Source: Bordetella parapertussis
Lineage (GTDB): Bacteria; Pseudomonadota; Gammaproteobacteria; Burkholderiales; Burkholderiaceae_D
DNA length: 64,000 nt
Assembly (NCBI GenBank): GCA_945866125.1
Contig: CAMBFZ010000013.1
Span: 39,500-103,499 of the forward strand
Direction of reading: 5' to 3'
The position numbers and the translations under genes are program-made. The notes under the pieces were generated by a model. That model was given only the letters and a program-made list of their open reading frames with translations, did not search any database and was not told where the DNA came from. Within the stretch, counting starts at the first letter, position 1. Each line of letters begins with the position of its first letter. This document shows, piece by piece, positions 8,277-16,899 of the stretch.

Positions 8277-10934
8277 ATGACCGCACCTGAGCGCAGCAGC
8301 CTCGACACCCATACACCGATGATGCGCCAGTACCTCGGCATCAAGGCAGAGCATCCGCACACGCTGCTGTTTTACCGGATGGGTGATTTCTATGAATTAT
8401 TTTTCGACGATGCCGAAAAAGCGTCGCGCCTCTTAGGCATCACGCTCACCCAGCGCGGCACCTCCAACGGTAACCCGATCAAGATGGCCGGGGTGCCCTA
8501 TCACTCGGCCGAACAGTACCTGGCCAAGCTCGTCAAGCTCGGTGAATCTGTCGCCATCTGTGAACAGATCGGCGACCCCGCTACCAGCAAAGGACCGGTC
8601 GAGCGCAAAGTGCAACGCGTCATCACGCCAGGCACGCTAACCGACGCCGAGCTGCTGCCCGAAAAATCCGAGCGACCATTACTGGCCTTGTGTGTGCTGA
8701 CCCATCGTAAAACCTGCACACTGGGACTAGCCTGGCTGTCGCTGGCGAGCGGTCGCTTTTGCGTCACCGAAATCAGTAGTGAAGCGGCATCTTTGCCGAT
8801 GCGTTTAAAGCAGGAGCTTGAGCGGATCGCCCCGGCGGAGATCTTGGTCGACTTGCAAAGCGAGGCCTTGCTTGTCAACCTCGCCGGAAGCAAAACCACA
8901 CTGGTACCCGACTGGCACTTTGATGTCGCCGCCGGTGAAAAGGCGCTACAAGAACAACTCGCCACCGCCACCCTGGCCGGCTTTGGCATCACCGGCCAAT
9001 CCGCGGCGCTGGGTGCGGCCGGCGCCTTGCTCTTGTACGCACGCAGCACACAAGGCAAGCACCTAAGGCATGTGCGCGCCATCGTCGTCGAAGCCGAAAA
9101 CGAATGCATCGGGCTCGATGCGGCCACGCGTCGTAATCTTGAGCTAACCGAATCCCTGCGCGGCAGCGAACAGACCAGCGCCCCCACCTTATTTTCGCTA
9201 CTCGATCATTGCCGTACCACGATGGGCTCACGTTTGTTGCGCAACTGGCTGCATCACGCCAGCCGCGACCAGAGCGTCGCACGCGGCCGGCACGATGCCA
9301 TTGCCGCGCTGCTTGCCGCCGACGCCAGCGCAGCGTTATCAGACAGCCTGGCCGCCATACCCGACATCGAGCGCATCGCTACCCGAATAGCTCTACTGTC
9401 GGCGCGGCCGCGTGATCTGGCCGGGCTGCGTGCCGGCCTGGCGCAATTACCTGCGCTACGTGCAGCCACAGCCGCATGTCACGATATGGCTGATTGCGCG
9501 CTGCTGATGTCCACACAGGCCCAACTCGCCACCCCAGACGAATGTCTTGACTTGCTCGAACGCGCCATCGCTGCCGAGCCCGCCGCGCTCGTGCGTGACG
9601 GTGGCGTCATCGCAGCAGGCTTCGATGACGAACTCGATGAACTGCGCGGCTTATCCGACAACGCCGGCCAATTTTTGCTCGACCTCGAAACCCGCGAACG
9701 CGCCAGAACAGGCATCAGCAATCTGCGGGTCGAGTACAACAAAGTGCACGGGTTTTACATCGAGGTCACGCACGGCCAAACCAGCAAGGTGCCCGACGAC
9801 TACCGCCGCCGCCAAACACTCAAAAATGCCGAGCGCTACATCACGCCTGAACTCAAAGCGTTTGAAGACAAAGCGTTGTCGGCGCAAGACCGCGCGCTGG
9901 CGCGCGAAAAAATGCTGTTTGAGCGTCTGCTGCACGACTTGGCCATCTTCATCGACGTCCTGCAAACCATTGCCCAAGCCGTGGCCCGGCTTGATGTGCT
10001 TGTTGCACTCGCCCAGCATGCCGCTCGCCATAACTGGTGCCAGCCGCAATTAGTCAATCAGGCAGGGATCCAGATCGAACAAGGTCGTCATCCCGTCGTT
10101 GAAAACGTGATTGAACGCTTCATCGCCAACGACTGCACGCTCTCGCCCGAGCGCCGGCTGCTGTTAATCACCGGCCCCAACATGGGAGGCAAATCCACCT
10201 ACATGCGCCAGCTGGCGCTCATCACCTTGCTGGCTTATGTGGGCAGCTATGTGCCTGCAAAGGCGGCGACCATCGGGCCGATTGACCGCATCTTTACCCG
10301 CATTGGGGCCGCCGATGATCTGGCTGCGGGTTATTCGACGTTCATGGTTGAGATGACCGAATCGGCCGCAATTTTGCATGGCGCCACCGAACATTCTCTC
10401 GTGCTGATGGACGAAGTCGGACGAGGGACGTCGACCTTTGATGGTCTGGCGCTGGCATGGGCGATTGCGCTCGCGCTGCTGCAACAAAGTAAAAGCTATA
10501 CCTTGTTTGCGACCCATTATTTTGAACTGACACAATTACCGCAATCCCACCCCGGCTGCGCCAACGTGCACCTCTCGGCGGTCGAACACAAAGACAGCAT
10601 TGTATTTTTGCACGCGGTACAAGACGGTCCGGCCTCGCAAAGCTATGGCCTGCAAGTCGCACAACTTGCGGGTGTGCCGCAGCCAGTGATCCGCGCCGCA
10701 CGCAAGCATCTCGCTGCACTCGAGGCGCAGTCGCTACAGGCACAGGGACAGTTTGATTTGTTTGCCGCTAGCGGCAACGCTGCGGCCAGGGACTCAGCCG
10801 AGACACGCGACAATCACGACGGTGCCACAATCCTCACAGCGCTGGCAGAAATCGACCCGGACAGTCTGACGCCCCGCGAGGCGCTTGAGGCGCTCTACCG
10901 TCTCAAGCAGCTCAGTCAAGGCAACGCAGAGTAA
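8277..10934 (+). CDS. mutS: DNA mismatch repair protein MutS
   Basis: An 885-residue MutS of full length. The mismatch-recognition Phe-X-Glu is in MGDFYELF (F38, E40). The C-terminal ABC ATPase has Walker A TGPNMGGKST near residue 635 and Walker B with signature VLMDEVGRGTSTFDGLAL. It recognises mispairs and recruits MutL. The ATG at 8277 matches the position of the Phe motif in E. coli MutS; a TTG ten codons upstream (8247) is a weaker alternative. No strong ribosome site precedes either. Confidence 0.97.
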   Translation: MTAPERSSLDTHTPMMRQYLGIKAEHPHTLLFYRMGDFYELFFDDAEKASRLLGITLTQRGTSNGNPIKMAGVPYHSAEQYLAKLVKLGESVAICEQIGDPATSKGPVERKVQRVITPGTLTDAELLPEKSERPLLALCVLTHRKTCTLGLAWLSLASGRFCVTEISSEAASLPMRLKQELERIAPAEILVDLQSEALLVNLAGSKTTLVPDWHFDVAAGEKALQEQLATATLAGFGITGQSAALGAAGALLLYARSTQGKHLRHVRAIVVEAENECIGLDAATRRNLELTESLRGSEQTSAPTLFSLLDHCRTTMGSRLLRNWLHHASRDQSVARGRHDAIAALLAADASAALSDSLAAIPDIERIATRIALLSARPRDLAGLRAGLAQLPALRAATAACHDMADCALLMSTQAQLATPDECLDLLERAIAAEPAALVRDGGVIAAGFDDELDELRGLSDNAGQFLLDLETRERARTGISNLRVEYNKVHGFYIEVTHGQTSKVPDDYRRRQTLKNAERYITPELKAFEDKALSAQDRALAREKMLFERLLHDLAIFIDVLQTIAQAVARLDVLVALAQHAARHNWCQPQLVNQAGIQIEQGRHPVVENVIERFIANDCTLSPERRLLLITGPNMGGKSTYMRQLALITLLAYVGSYVPAKAATIGPIDRIFTRIGAADDLAAGYSTFMVEMTESAAILHGATEHSLVLMDEVGRGTSTFDGLALAWAIALALLQQSKSYTLFATHYFELTQLPQSHPGCANVHLSAVEHKDSIVFLHAVQDGPASQSYGLQVAQLAGVPQPVIRAARKHLAALEAQSLQAQGQFDLFAASGNAAARDSAETRDNHDGATILTALAEIDPDSLTPREALEALYRLKQLSQGNAE

Positions 10935-10948
10935 ATCAGGCGCTTGCA

Positions 10949-10970
10949 AGAGGGCGGACAAGAGCCCTCT
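10949..10970. terminator. Hairpin between convergent mutS and slyD
   Basis: AGAGGGC (10949-10955) and GCCCTCT (10964-10970) form a 7-bp stem in the 49-base gap between the two stop codons. There is no T-run on either side, so efficiency is uncertain. Confidence 0.45.
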
Positions 10971-10983
10971 GCGATGCAGCTAT

Positions 10984-11529
10984 TTATTGCAGCGGAATAG
11001 TACGGAACTGGTCGCCCATATCGTCATCGTCGTCGTGGTGATGATGACCATGCGGTCCATGCACGTGCCGGTGTGCGACTTCTTCTTCGCTCGCTGCGCG
11101 CACTTCAAGCACATTGAGCGCAAAACGCAGCGCAATACCCGCCAGAGGATGGTTACCATCCAACACGACCTTGCCATCGGCAATATCGGTCACCGTAAAC
11201 ACTCTGACCTCATCGGCGTCATCGTCAATGGATTCGTCCGGAGCGCCTTCAAACTGCATGCCAATCTCCAGTTCAGCCGGCAGCGCCTCGCGCGGTTCAA
11301 TCTTGACCAGATCGGCATCATATTCGCCAAAGGCATCTTCTGGCTCAACTTGTATCGTCACCTGATAGCCACTGACCTGACCGTCCAGTGCTTCTTCGAT
11401 CTTGGGCAGGGTATTGCCGAAGCCGCCGTGCAGATACACCATAGGCTCGCGGCTTTCCTCGATAAGGCTGCCCTGGACGTCTGATAATTTGTACTTCAAG
11501 GTTACGACCGTGTTCTTGGCGATCTTCAT
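10984..11529 (-). CDS. slyD: FKBP-type peptidyl-prolyl isomerase SlyD
   Basis: A 181-residue protein starting MKIAKNTVVTLKYKL. It has an FKBP domain split by the insert-in-flap chaperone domain (EDAFGEYDADLVKIEPRE) and a C-terminal metal-binding tail with HRHVHGPHGHHHHDDDDD. SlyD folds proteins in the cytoplasm and, in other bacteria, delivers nickel to hydrogenase. No hydrogenase genes are in this window. AGGAA precedes the ATG. It diverges from the ribosomal oxygenase gene across 88 bases. Confidence 0.95.
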   Translation of the reverse strand: MKIAKNTVVTLKYKLSDVQGSLIEESREPMVYLHGGFGNTLPKIEEALDGQVSGYQVTIQVEPEDAFGEYDADLVKIEPREALPAELEIGMQFEGAPDESIDDDADEVRVFTVTDIADGKVVLDGNHPLAGIALRFALNVLEVRAASEEEVAHRHVHGPHGHHHHDDDDDMGDQFRTIPLQ

Positions 11530-11617
11530 GATGGATTCCTCTCAATTTCATCAAGCCGGATTATAACCGCGGCGCGCTGGACAGCGCACCAACAAGAGGC
11601 GCAGATATAATGGGTCG

Positions 11618-12739
11618 ATGAAAAAACCCAGCATACTTGGCGCCCTCAGCACCAAACAATTCCTGCAGGATTATTGGCAAAAAAAGCCCCTACTGATCCG
11701 TCAGGCCATTCCAAACATGCAAGCCGTGCTCTCGCGCGAAGCACTGTTTGCGCTAGCGGCGCGCGACGATACCGAGACCCGGCTGATTACGCATTTTCGC
11801 CAGCAATGGAAAATGCAGCATGGTCCGCATCATCAACTCCCCACCAGTCAGCAAAAAAACTGGACCCTGTTGGTTCAGGGTGTCAATCTGCATGATGATC
11901 AGGCCGACAAGCTGCTTCGAGAGTTCCGTTTTCTTTCTGACAGCAGACTCGATGACCTCATGATCAGCTATGCCACCGACGGCGGCGGCGTCGGCGCCCA
12001 CATCGATTCGTATGACGTCTTCCTGCTGCAAGCACACGGCAAGCGGCGCTGGCGAATTGGGGCACAAAAAGATCTGTCCATCAAAGAAGGCCTGCCACTA
12101 AAGATTTTGCGCACCTTCACGCCGGACCAAGAATTCATTCTCGAACCCGGCGACATGCTGTACCTGCCCCCGCAGTACGCCCATGAGGGGGTGGCGATTG
12201 GCGAATGCATGACCTACTCCATCGGCTTTCGCTCGCCCGCCTGGCAGGAGATGGGCGAAGCCTTTCTGCAGTTCATGGCAGACTCGATTGATCTGCCGGG
12301 CCGCTACGCCGATCCTGCGCTGCAAGACGGCCAGCCGCCAGCCAAAATCAGCGACCATCTCATGGCTGCCGTCAGCGCGGAGCTGGCCAAATTGGCCAGC
12401 ACGCCCGAGGATAGGGCGATTTTTCTGGGTCAGTACTTAACCGAACCCAAAGCAACGGTATTTTTTGATCCCCCTCTGCGGCCGCAGCCTGCGGCACGTT
12501 TTAGCGCAGCTGCCGCCCGTCGGGGGCTCCAACTGCATCGCAAAACCCGTATGCTGTACCGCGGAAAACAGCTCTTCATCAACGGGGAATCCTTTCAGCC
12601 GGGGCGGGCCGATCAGATTTTATTGCAAGCTTTCGCCAACCAGCGCGCGATGACTGCGGAGTCTTTTAACAAGAGTTCAATCGATTTGCAGGAAAGTCTC
12701 CACAGCTGGTATCTCGATGGGTGGATCAGTTTGCTGTAA
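11618..12739 (+). CDS. roxA: JmjC/cupin 2-oxoglutarate oxygenase, 50S protein L16 arginine hydroxylase
   Basis: A 373-residue protein of the ROX (YcfD/NO66/MINA) family. Iron ligands are visible: His128 and Asp130 in GVGAHIDSYD and His189 in LPPQYAHEGVA, close to the E. coli YcfD ligands. QQKNWTLLVQGVN precedes the double-stranded beta-helix core; a C-terminal dimerisation and winged-helix region follows. The E. coli enzyme hydroxylates Arg81 of ribosomal protein L16 using Fe(II), O2 and 2-oxoglutarate. The ATG at 11618 is the first start after the divergent promoter region. Confidence 0.9.
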   Translation: MKKPSILGALSTKQFLQDYWQKKPLLIRQAIPNMQAVLSREALFALAARDDTETRLITHFRQQWKMQHGPHHQLPTSQQKNWTLLVQGVNLHDDQADKLLREFRFLSDSRLDDLMISYATDGGGVGAHIDSYDVFLLQAHGKRRWRIGAQKDLSIKEGLPLKILRTFTPDQEFILEPGDMLYLPPQYAHEGVAIGECMTYSIGFRSPAWQEMGEAFLQFMADSIDLPGRYADPALQDGQPPAKISDHLMAAVSAELAKLASTPEDRAIFLGQYLTEPKATVFFDPPLRPQPAARFSAAAARRGLQLHRKTRMLYRGKQLFINGESFQPGRADQILLQAFANQRAMTAESFNKSSIDLQESLHSWYLDGWISLL

Positions 12740-12960
12740 ACCGCCTGTTTCTGCGCACCAAAAGTGCGCCGAAGGCGTGCTAGGCCTATGATTTTACTAA
12801 GAAACGGCTTGCAAGCTTTTCAATAAAGCCAGTATAATTTCCGGCTAGGAAGTTTAGAAGATGCGGCAGTGCGTCAAACGTTTCTGTCAAATCCCAAAAA
12901 GCATCCTGAAAGTGCGATAACTACCGGTAGTTATTAATCAAATTTGAAGCGTTACTTTTA
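12740..12960. promoter_or_regulatory. Leader of the Ala/Pro lipoprotein gene, with an 18-bp palindrome
   Basis: This 240-base gap contains no gene. GCGCAC/GTGCGC (about 12753-12769) forms a short hairpin after the roxA stop. ATAACTACCGGTAGTTAT (12917-12934) is a perfect 18-bp palindrome 47 bases before the lipoprotein ATG, in the position of an operator or core promoter. The regulator is unknown. Confidence 0.5.
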
Positions 12961-12980
12961 TACTTAACTGAAGGAATATC

Positions 12981-13181
12981 ATGAAAAAATCGTTGCTGAT
13001 CGCTTCCCTGCTGGCTTTGGCTCTGGCTGCTTGCGGCAAAAAAGAAGAAGCCGCTGCTCCTGCACCTGCACCAGCACCTGCAGCTGAAGCTCCAGCTGCT
13101 GCACCTGCTGCTCCTGCTGCTGAAGCTCCAGCCGCTGCACCTGCCGCTCCTGCTGCACCTGCTGCTGAAGAAAAGAAGTAA
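12981..13181 (+). CDS. Small Ala/Pro-repeat lipoprotein
   Basis: A 66-residue protein. It has a signal peptide MKKSLLIASLLALALAAC with lipobox LAAC, so the mature N-terminus is the lipidated Cys18. The rest is GKKEE followed by repeats of APAAEAPAAAPAAP and an acidic/basic tail EEKK. AAGGAA precedes the ATG and a strong terminator follows, so it is a genuine single-gene transcript. The mature part looks like an extended Pro/Ala spacer, perhaps periplasmic or outer-membrane anchored. No specific function is recognised. The leader contains an 18-bp palindrome. Confidence 0.85.
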   Translation: MKKSLLIASLLALALAACGKKEEAAAPAPAPAPAAEAPAAAPAAPAAEAPAAAPAAPAAPAAEEKK

Positions 13182-13195
13182 TTTTCGGTCGCTCG

Positions 13196-13228
13196 AAAAA
13201 AAGCCACTCTTCGGAGTGGCTTTTTTTT
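13196..13228. terminator. Bidirectional rho-independent terminator
   Basis: GCCACTC-TTCG-GAGTGGC (13203-13220) is a stem closed by the very stable C(UUCG)G tetraloop, with an A-run before and eight T after. It can end the lipoprotein transcript on the plus strand and the MBL gene transcript on the minus strand. Confidence 0.95.
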
Positions 13229-13250
13229 ACCATCACAATCTGCACCATCC

Positions 13251-14033
13251 TCAGCCTTCGCGCTGACAAGCCAACCAGCCAAAGCCCTCCTCCTGAGAGG
13301 CAATCAGTACCTCAACCTGCTCCGTCTCCACCACCGATGCAATGGCTGCCTGCGCCAAAGCCGGCGTATTATTTTGCTGCGACAGATGCGCACCAACGAC
13401 CTTGTTAAGTCGGCCACGGTCGAGCGCACTCAGGATTTCTGCCGCGTGTTCGTTCGACAAATGTCCATAGGGGCCGCCGATACGAGCCTTCAAGGAAGGT
13501 GGGTAAGGCGAATCAGCCAGCAATTGCCGATCGTGGTTACACTCCAGTAGCAAGGCGTCACAGCCACCCAACGCAGCAATCAGATGCGCAGTGGGCTGGC
13601 CAGCATCCGTCAAGACGCCCAACCGATGGCGCCCGCTGGTGACCACAAACTGCACAGGCTCACGCGCATCGTGCGGCACGGTATAGGGCAAAATTTCCAG
13701 TTCACCAATACACAGCGGCATGCTGTCGCGACAAAAATGAAGATCGACCCCCTCAGCATGACGCGCCACCGCCTGCCAGGTGCCATAACTCAGCCACACA
13801 GGCAAGCCATAGCGGCGCGCTAGCTTAAACACACCGCCGACATGATCTTGATGCTCATGGGTGACAAGAATCCCTGCGAGCGATGCCGGCGCAATCGCCA
13901 GCCGCTGCAAACGGCGCTCGGTCTCGCGCAGCGCAAAGCCGCAGTCGAGCAAAACCGTGGTTGGATTGGTAGAACCGGAGGAAATTAACAGCCCATTGCC
14001 TTCGCTGCCGCTACCAAGGCTGGCGAATTTCAC
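13251..14033 (-). CDS. MBL-fold metal-dependent hydrolase (YycJ/WalJ-like)
   Basis: A 260-residue metallo-beta-lactamase-fold protein starting MKFASLGSGSEGNGLLI. It has the metal motif THEHQDH (58-64), a later Asp in LTDAGQP and GAHLSQQNN near the end. The start SLGSGSxGN and the length fit the YycJ/WalJ exonuclease-like group. In Firmicutes that group is linked to the WalRK system; its role in betaproteobacteria is not settled. It is followed by bamC and dapA on the same strand and may be the last gene of that unit. Confidence 0.85.
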   Translation of the reverse strand: MKFASLGSGSEGNGLLISSGSTNPTTVLLDCGFALRETERRLQRLAIAPASLAGILVTHEHQDHVGGVFKLARRYGLPVWLSYGTWQAVARHAEGVDLHFCRDSMPLCIGELEILPYTVPHDAREPVQFVVTSGRHRLGVLTDAGQPTAHLIAALGGCDALLLECNHDRQLLADSPYPPSLKARIGGPYGHLSNEHAAEILSALDRGRLNKVVGAHLSQQNNTPALAQAAIASVVETEQVEVLIASQEEGFGWLACQREG

Positions 14034-14073
14034 GCGCAGCCCCGGTAGGAGTAAAGGCCCATAGCGTAGAGAA

Positions 14074-15264
14074 TTATTTCAGTTGGTCGTTGAGCAGAGT
14101 GAGGATGCGATCAGCATTGGCCGACGTGGTCAGTGCACCCTGATCATCCAGCACCCGCAAACGGCTAACGTCACCATCAGGCTTGAGCACAATACGGTAG
14201 CGCAGGGCCGACTTCTTGTCATCTTTGCTGCTAAAGAGACGAGAGAAAAATCCCGGCTCGCTGGCTTTGTTTTCTGCGTCACTGCCCTGATCAACATAGC
14301 GCACAAAGTAGAGCCCACGCGAACGGTCACGGTCCTCAACGGTGAAGCCAACCCGGTCTAACGCCAGCCCAACACGACGCCATGCGCGATCGAACGCCTC
14401 ATCAATTTTAACGAAAGCGCCTGCCTTGTCTTTTTCAATCCGCGCACGCAAGGGCGCGGGCTGGGCTGCAGCGACGGCTGCCTTGGCCACTTTTTCTTCC
14501 GTACCAAGGCGCACCATCATGCGACCTAAAAACTCGGCTTCCAGCTCGGGGTCCGGCGCGCGCGGGGTCCACACGGTTCTTTCCTTGAGCTGACCGGCCG
14601 TCACTTCGGCTGCGCCCCGATGGCTGATAAAAATCTCGGTCGACCCATCCGCATTGCGCTCAAGTCGTGTGCGGAATTTATCGCGCTCGCCGGTCGAATA
14701 CAACGAGTCCATGACTTTGCCCAGCGCGCTGCGAATAAAATCCTGCGGAATCTTGGCGCGATTTTCAGCCCAGTCGGTTTCCATTACGCCGGCTTCCGGC
14801 AACTCGATGTTGAGCAGAAAACCATTTTCCTGCCAAAAATCTTTGATCCTAGGCCACAGCAGCTCAGGCGATTGCTTAACGACCAGCCACCGCTGATTAC
14901 CGCTGCGCTCAATGCGCATATCGGCTGTTTGCTTGGGAGCGGCTGCGTCAACGGCTTCGGCCGGCTTGGCGGCACCCGTTTTGCCGGCGCTCTCGGCGTT
15001 GAAGCTCGACGCCGTTGCAGTACCACGCGCACTACCATCAGGCGTCGCGTAACGGTTGTCGGCTTTTAACTGCGTTAAATCAGGCGGCACTTCCAGACCT
15101 GATTTTTTAACGGTTTGCGTTGCACTCTTGTAGTCGATTTTTTCAGGCTCAAGCATGCTGGAGACCGAGCTGCAGCCACTCAGCCCGGCAAGCAGGAAAC
15201 CACTGCACAACAACGGGGGCAAAACGGAAAAACGATGTTTCAAATACAGCAAGGGAGTGTTCAT
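14074..15264 (-). CDS. bamC: Outer membrane assembly lipoprotein BamC (NlpB family)
   Basis: A 396-residue lipoprotein with signal peptide and lipobox LSGC (Cys31). An extended BamD-binding stretch follows (KIDYKSATQTVKKSGLEVPPDLTQL) and then two helix-grip domains of the NlpB/DapX fold. BamC stabilises the BamA-BamD complex that inserts beta-barrels. It lies directly downstream of dapA, the conserved dapA-bamC order. I used the ATG at 15264 because it begins 13 residues before the hydrophobic core; the longer frame to 15303 would put the start next to the dapA stop. Confidence 0.92.
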   Translation of the reverse strand: MNTPLLYLKHRFSVLPPLLCSGFLLAGLSGCSSVSSMLEPEKIDYKSATQTVKKSGLEVPPDLTQLKADNRYATPDGSARGTATASSFNAESAGKTGAAKPAEAVDAAAPKQTADMRIERSGNQRWLVVKQSPELLWPRIKDFWQENGFLLNIELPEAGVMETDWAENRAKIPQDFIRSALGKVMDSLYSTGERDKFRTRLERNADGSTEIFISHRGAAEVTAGQLKERTVWTPRAPDPELEAEFLGRMMVRLGTEEKVAKAAVAAAQPAPLRARIEKDKAGAFVKIDEAFDRAWRRVGLALDRVGFTVEDRDRSRGLYFVRYVDQGSDAENKASEPGFFSRLFSSKDDKKSALRYRIVLKPDGDVSRLRVLDDQGALTTSANADRILTLLNDQLK

Positions 15265-15299
15265 GTGAGCGCGCAAACAGGTGAAAGGAAGCAAGCAGG

Positions 15300-16178
15300 T
15301 CATTGTAATACAGAGGATTGGCGCAATGCAGCACGAACCGTCTCGTGATGGCTAGCCCCGAGCGTCACCAGCGGCAAGCGTATACCGGTGGGCATCATGC
15401 CCATCTGCGCCAGCGCCCATTTGACGGGCACCGGATTGGGCTCGATGAAAAGTTTACTGTGCAAAGGCAGCAGTCGATCATTAATCTCGATCGCCTTGGC
15501 GACCTGCCCTGCCATCGCGGCGACACACAATTCATGCATCGCACGCGGGGCGACATTGGCGGTCACGGAGATATTGCCATGCGCCCCGCAAAACATCAGG
15601 GCCATCGCCGTTGCATCATCACCGGAGTACACGGCAAAGCTGGAAGGCACATCGTGTAGTAACTCGGTGCCGCGTGCCAGGTTGCCCGTGGCGTCCTTAA
15701 CACCAACGATGCCGGGTATGGCAGCCAGGCGCACGATAGTCTCGTTGCTCATGTCGGCCACGGTCCGACCGGGTACGTTATAGAGAATGACGGGCAGATC
15801 GACCGACTCGGCGATCTTCTTGAAATGCTGGAACATGCCCTCCTGGGTGGGCCGGTTGTAATAAGGTACCACCTGCAGCGACGCATCCGCACCGACGCTT
15901 TTGGCAAAACGGGTCAGCTCAATTGCCTCAGCAGTCGAATTACCACCGGTGCCGGCAATGACTGGAATACGGCCGGCCACATGGGCAACGGCGGCCTTGA
16001 TCAACTCACAATGCTCTTCCACCGACACGGTCGGCGATTCGCCCGTGGTGCCCACGATCACGATGGCATCGGTGCCTTCGGCAATATGCCAGTCAATCAG
16101 CTTACGCAGCGCTGGCATATCCAGACTGCCGTCGTCGTGCATCGGGGTCACTATCGCAACTATGCTGCCCTTGATCAT
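15300..16178 (-). CDS. dapA: 4-hydroxy-tetrahydrodipicolinate synthase
   Basis: A 292-residue TIM-barrel aldolase starting MIKGSIVAIVTPMHDDGSLD, with GTTGESPTV (about 44-52), the Tyr of YYNRPTQEG and VILYNVPGRT, and the Schiff-base Lys in VGVKDATGN near residue 161. It condenses pyruvate with aspartate semialdehyde, the first committed step to lysine and diaminopimelate. The gap to bamC is 35 bases. The ATG at 16178 is the family start; a longer frame to 16226 has no conserved extension. Confidence 0.97.
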   Translation of the reverse strand: MIKGSIVAIVTPMHDDGSLDMPALRKLIDWHIAEGTDAIVIVGTTGESPTVSVEEHCELIKAAVAHVAGRIPVIAGTGGNSTAEAIELTRFAKSVGADASLQVVPYYNRPTQEGMFQHFKKIAESVDLPVILYNVPGRTVADMSNETIVRLAAIPGIVGVKDATGNLARGTELLHDVPSSFAVYSGDDATAMALMFCGAHGNISVTANVAPRAMHELCVAAMAGQVAKAIEINDRLLPLHSKLFIEPNPVPVKWALAQMGMMPTGIRLPLVTLGASHHETVRAALRQSSVLQ

Positions 16179-16286
16179 GGTTGATCCATCGCAAAAATCA
16201 AAACCGTGATTGTAGCGGATCGGCATGCCCTGGGGGAGCCTGACGAAGGAGATTAGCCCGGACTATGACGGGTTTGGCGCAGTTGC

Positions 16287-16862
16287 CTAATTCAACTGCA
16301 GCTGCTGATAGCGAGCCTGGCCATCTGCCTTGCGCAGACAAATCCGCTGCACCATCGCTGGCTTGGGTGCGGCCACATAGCCATCTTCAAAGGCCAACAC
16401 CCGCAGGTCTGACGCGCGCTGGGCCAGCGTCAGCAATTCGCCCGGCTGTAACAAAAACGCCGGGTTGGAAGGTTTGCCAAAAAGGCCATTGCCATCAGCA
16501 AAGGTCTCGGCGATCAGCACGCCGCCGGGCGCCAGGCTCGCCAGCATCGCGTCAAACAGCGGACGGTGCAGATAATTAGTCACCACGATGCCAGCAAAAC
16601 GCGCCGGTGCAAACGGCCAGTCGGGATGCTGCGCAGCCTGCTCGCTTTCCAGATCAAACTGCAAAGTCTGCAGCGCGGCGTGACCTGCGGCCTGAATAAT
16701 CGCCAGCGCCGCCAAGTCACGATCCACCGCCAGCACAGGATGCCCAAGCCCGGTTATCAAGGGCACGTGCCGCCCGCTTCCACAAGCCAGATCGAGCACC
16801 AGCCCGGCCGGCATCAGTCCGGCAAAACGACCCACCCAACCCGAAGGCTCGGCGCTCAACAC
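16287..16862 (-). CDS. Class I SAM-dependent methyltransferase
   Basis: A protein of about 191 residues with a Rossmann SAM site LVLDLACGSGRHVPLI, an acidic post-II loop VLAVDRD and a motif IV region FAGIVVTNYLHRPL. The motif order is that of small TehB/UbiE-like methyltransferases; the substrate is unknown. The start is unresolved: no ATG lies between the trpS stop and the SAM motif except one inside it. The GTG at 16862 (before SAEPSGWVGRFAGL) fits the family best, while an in-frame ATG at 16934 would overlap the 3' end of trpS. It is probably co-transcribed with trpS. Confidence 0.8.
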   Translation of the reverse strand: MLSAEPSGWVGRFAGLMPAGLVLDLACGSGRHVPLITGLGHPVLAVDRDLAALAIIQAAGHAALQTLQFDLESEQAAQHPDWPFAPARFAGIVVTNYLHRPLFDAMLASLAPGGVLIAETFADGNGLFGKPSNPAFLLQPGELLTLAQRASDLRVLAFEDGYVAAPKPAMVQRICLRKADGQARYQQLQLN

Positions 16863-16899
16863 AGGCGATGCCGACGCAGGCTTGGCGATCTTCGTGATG

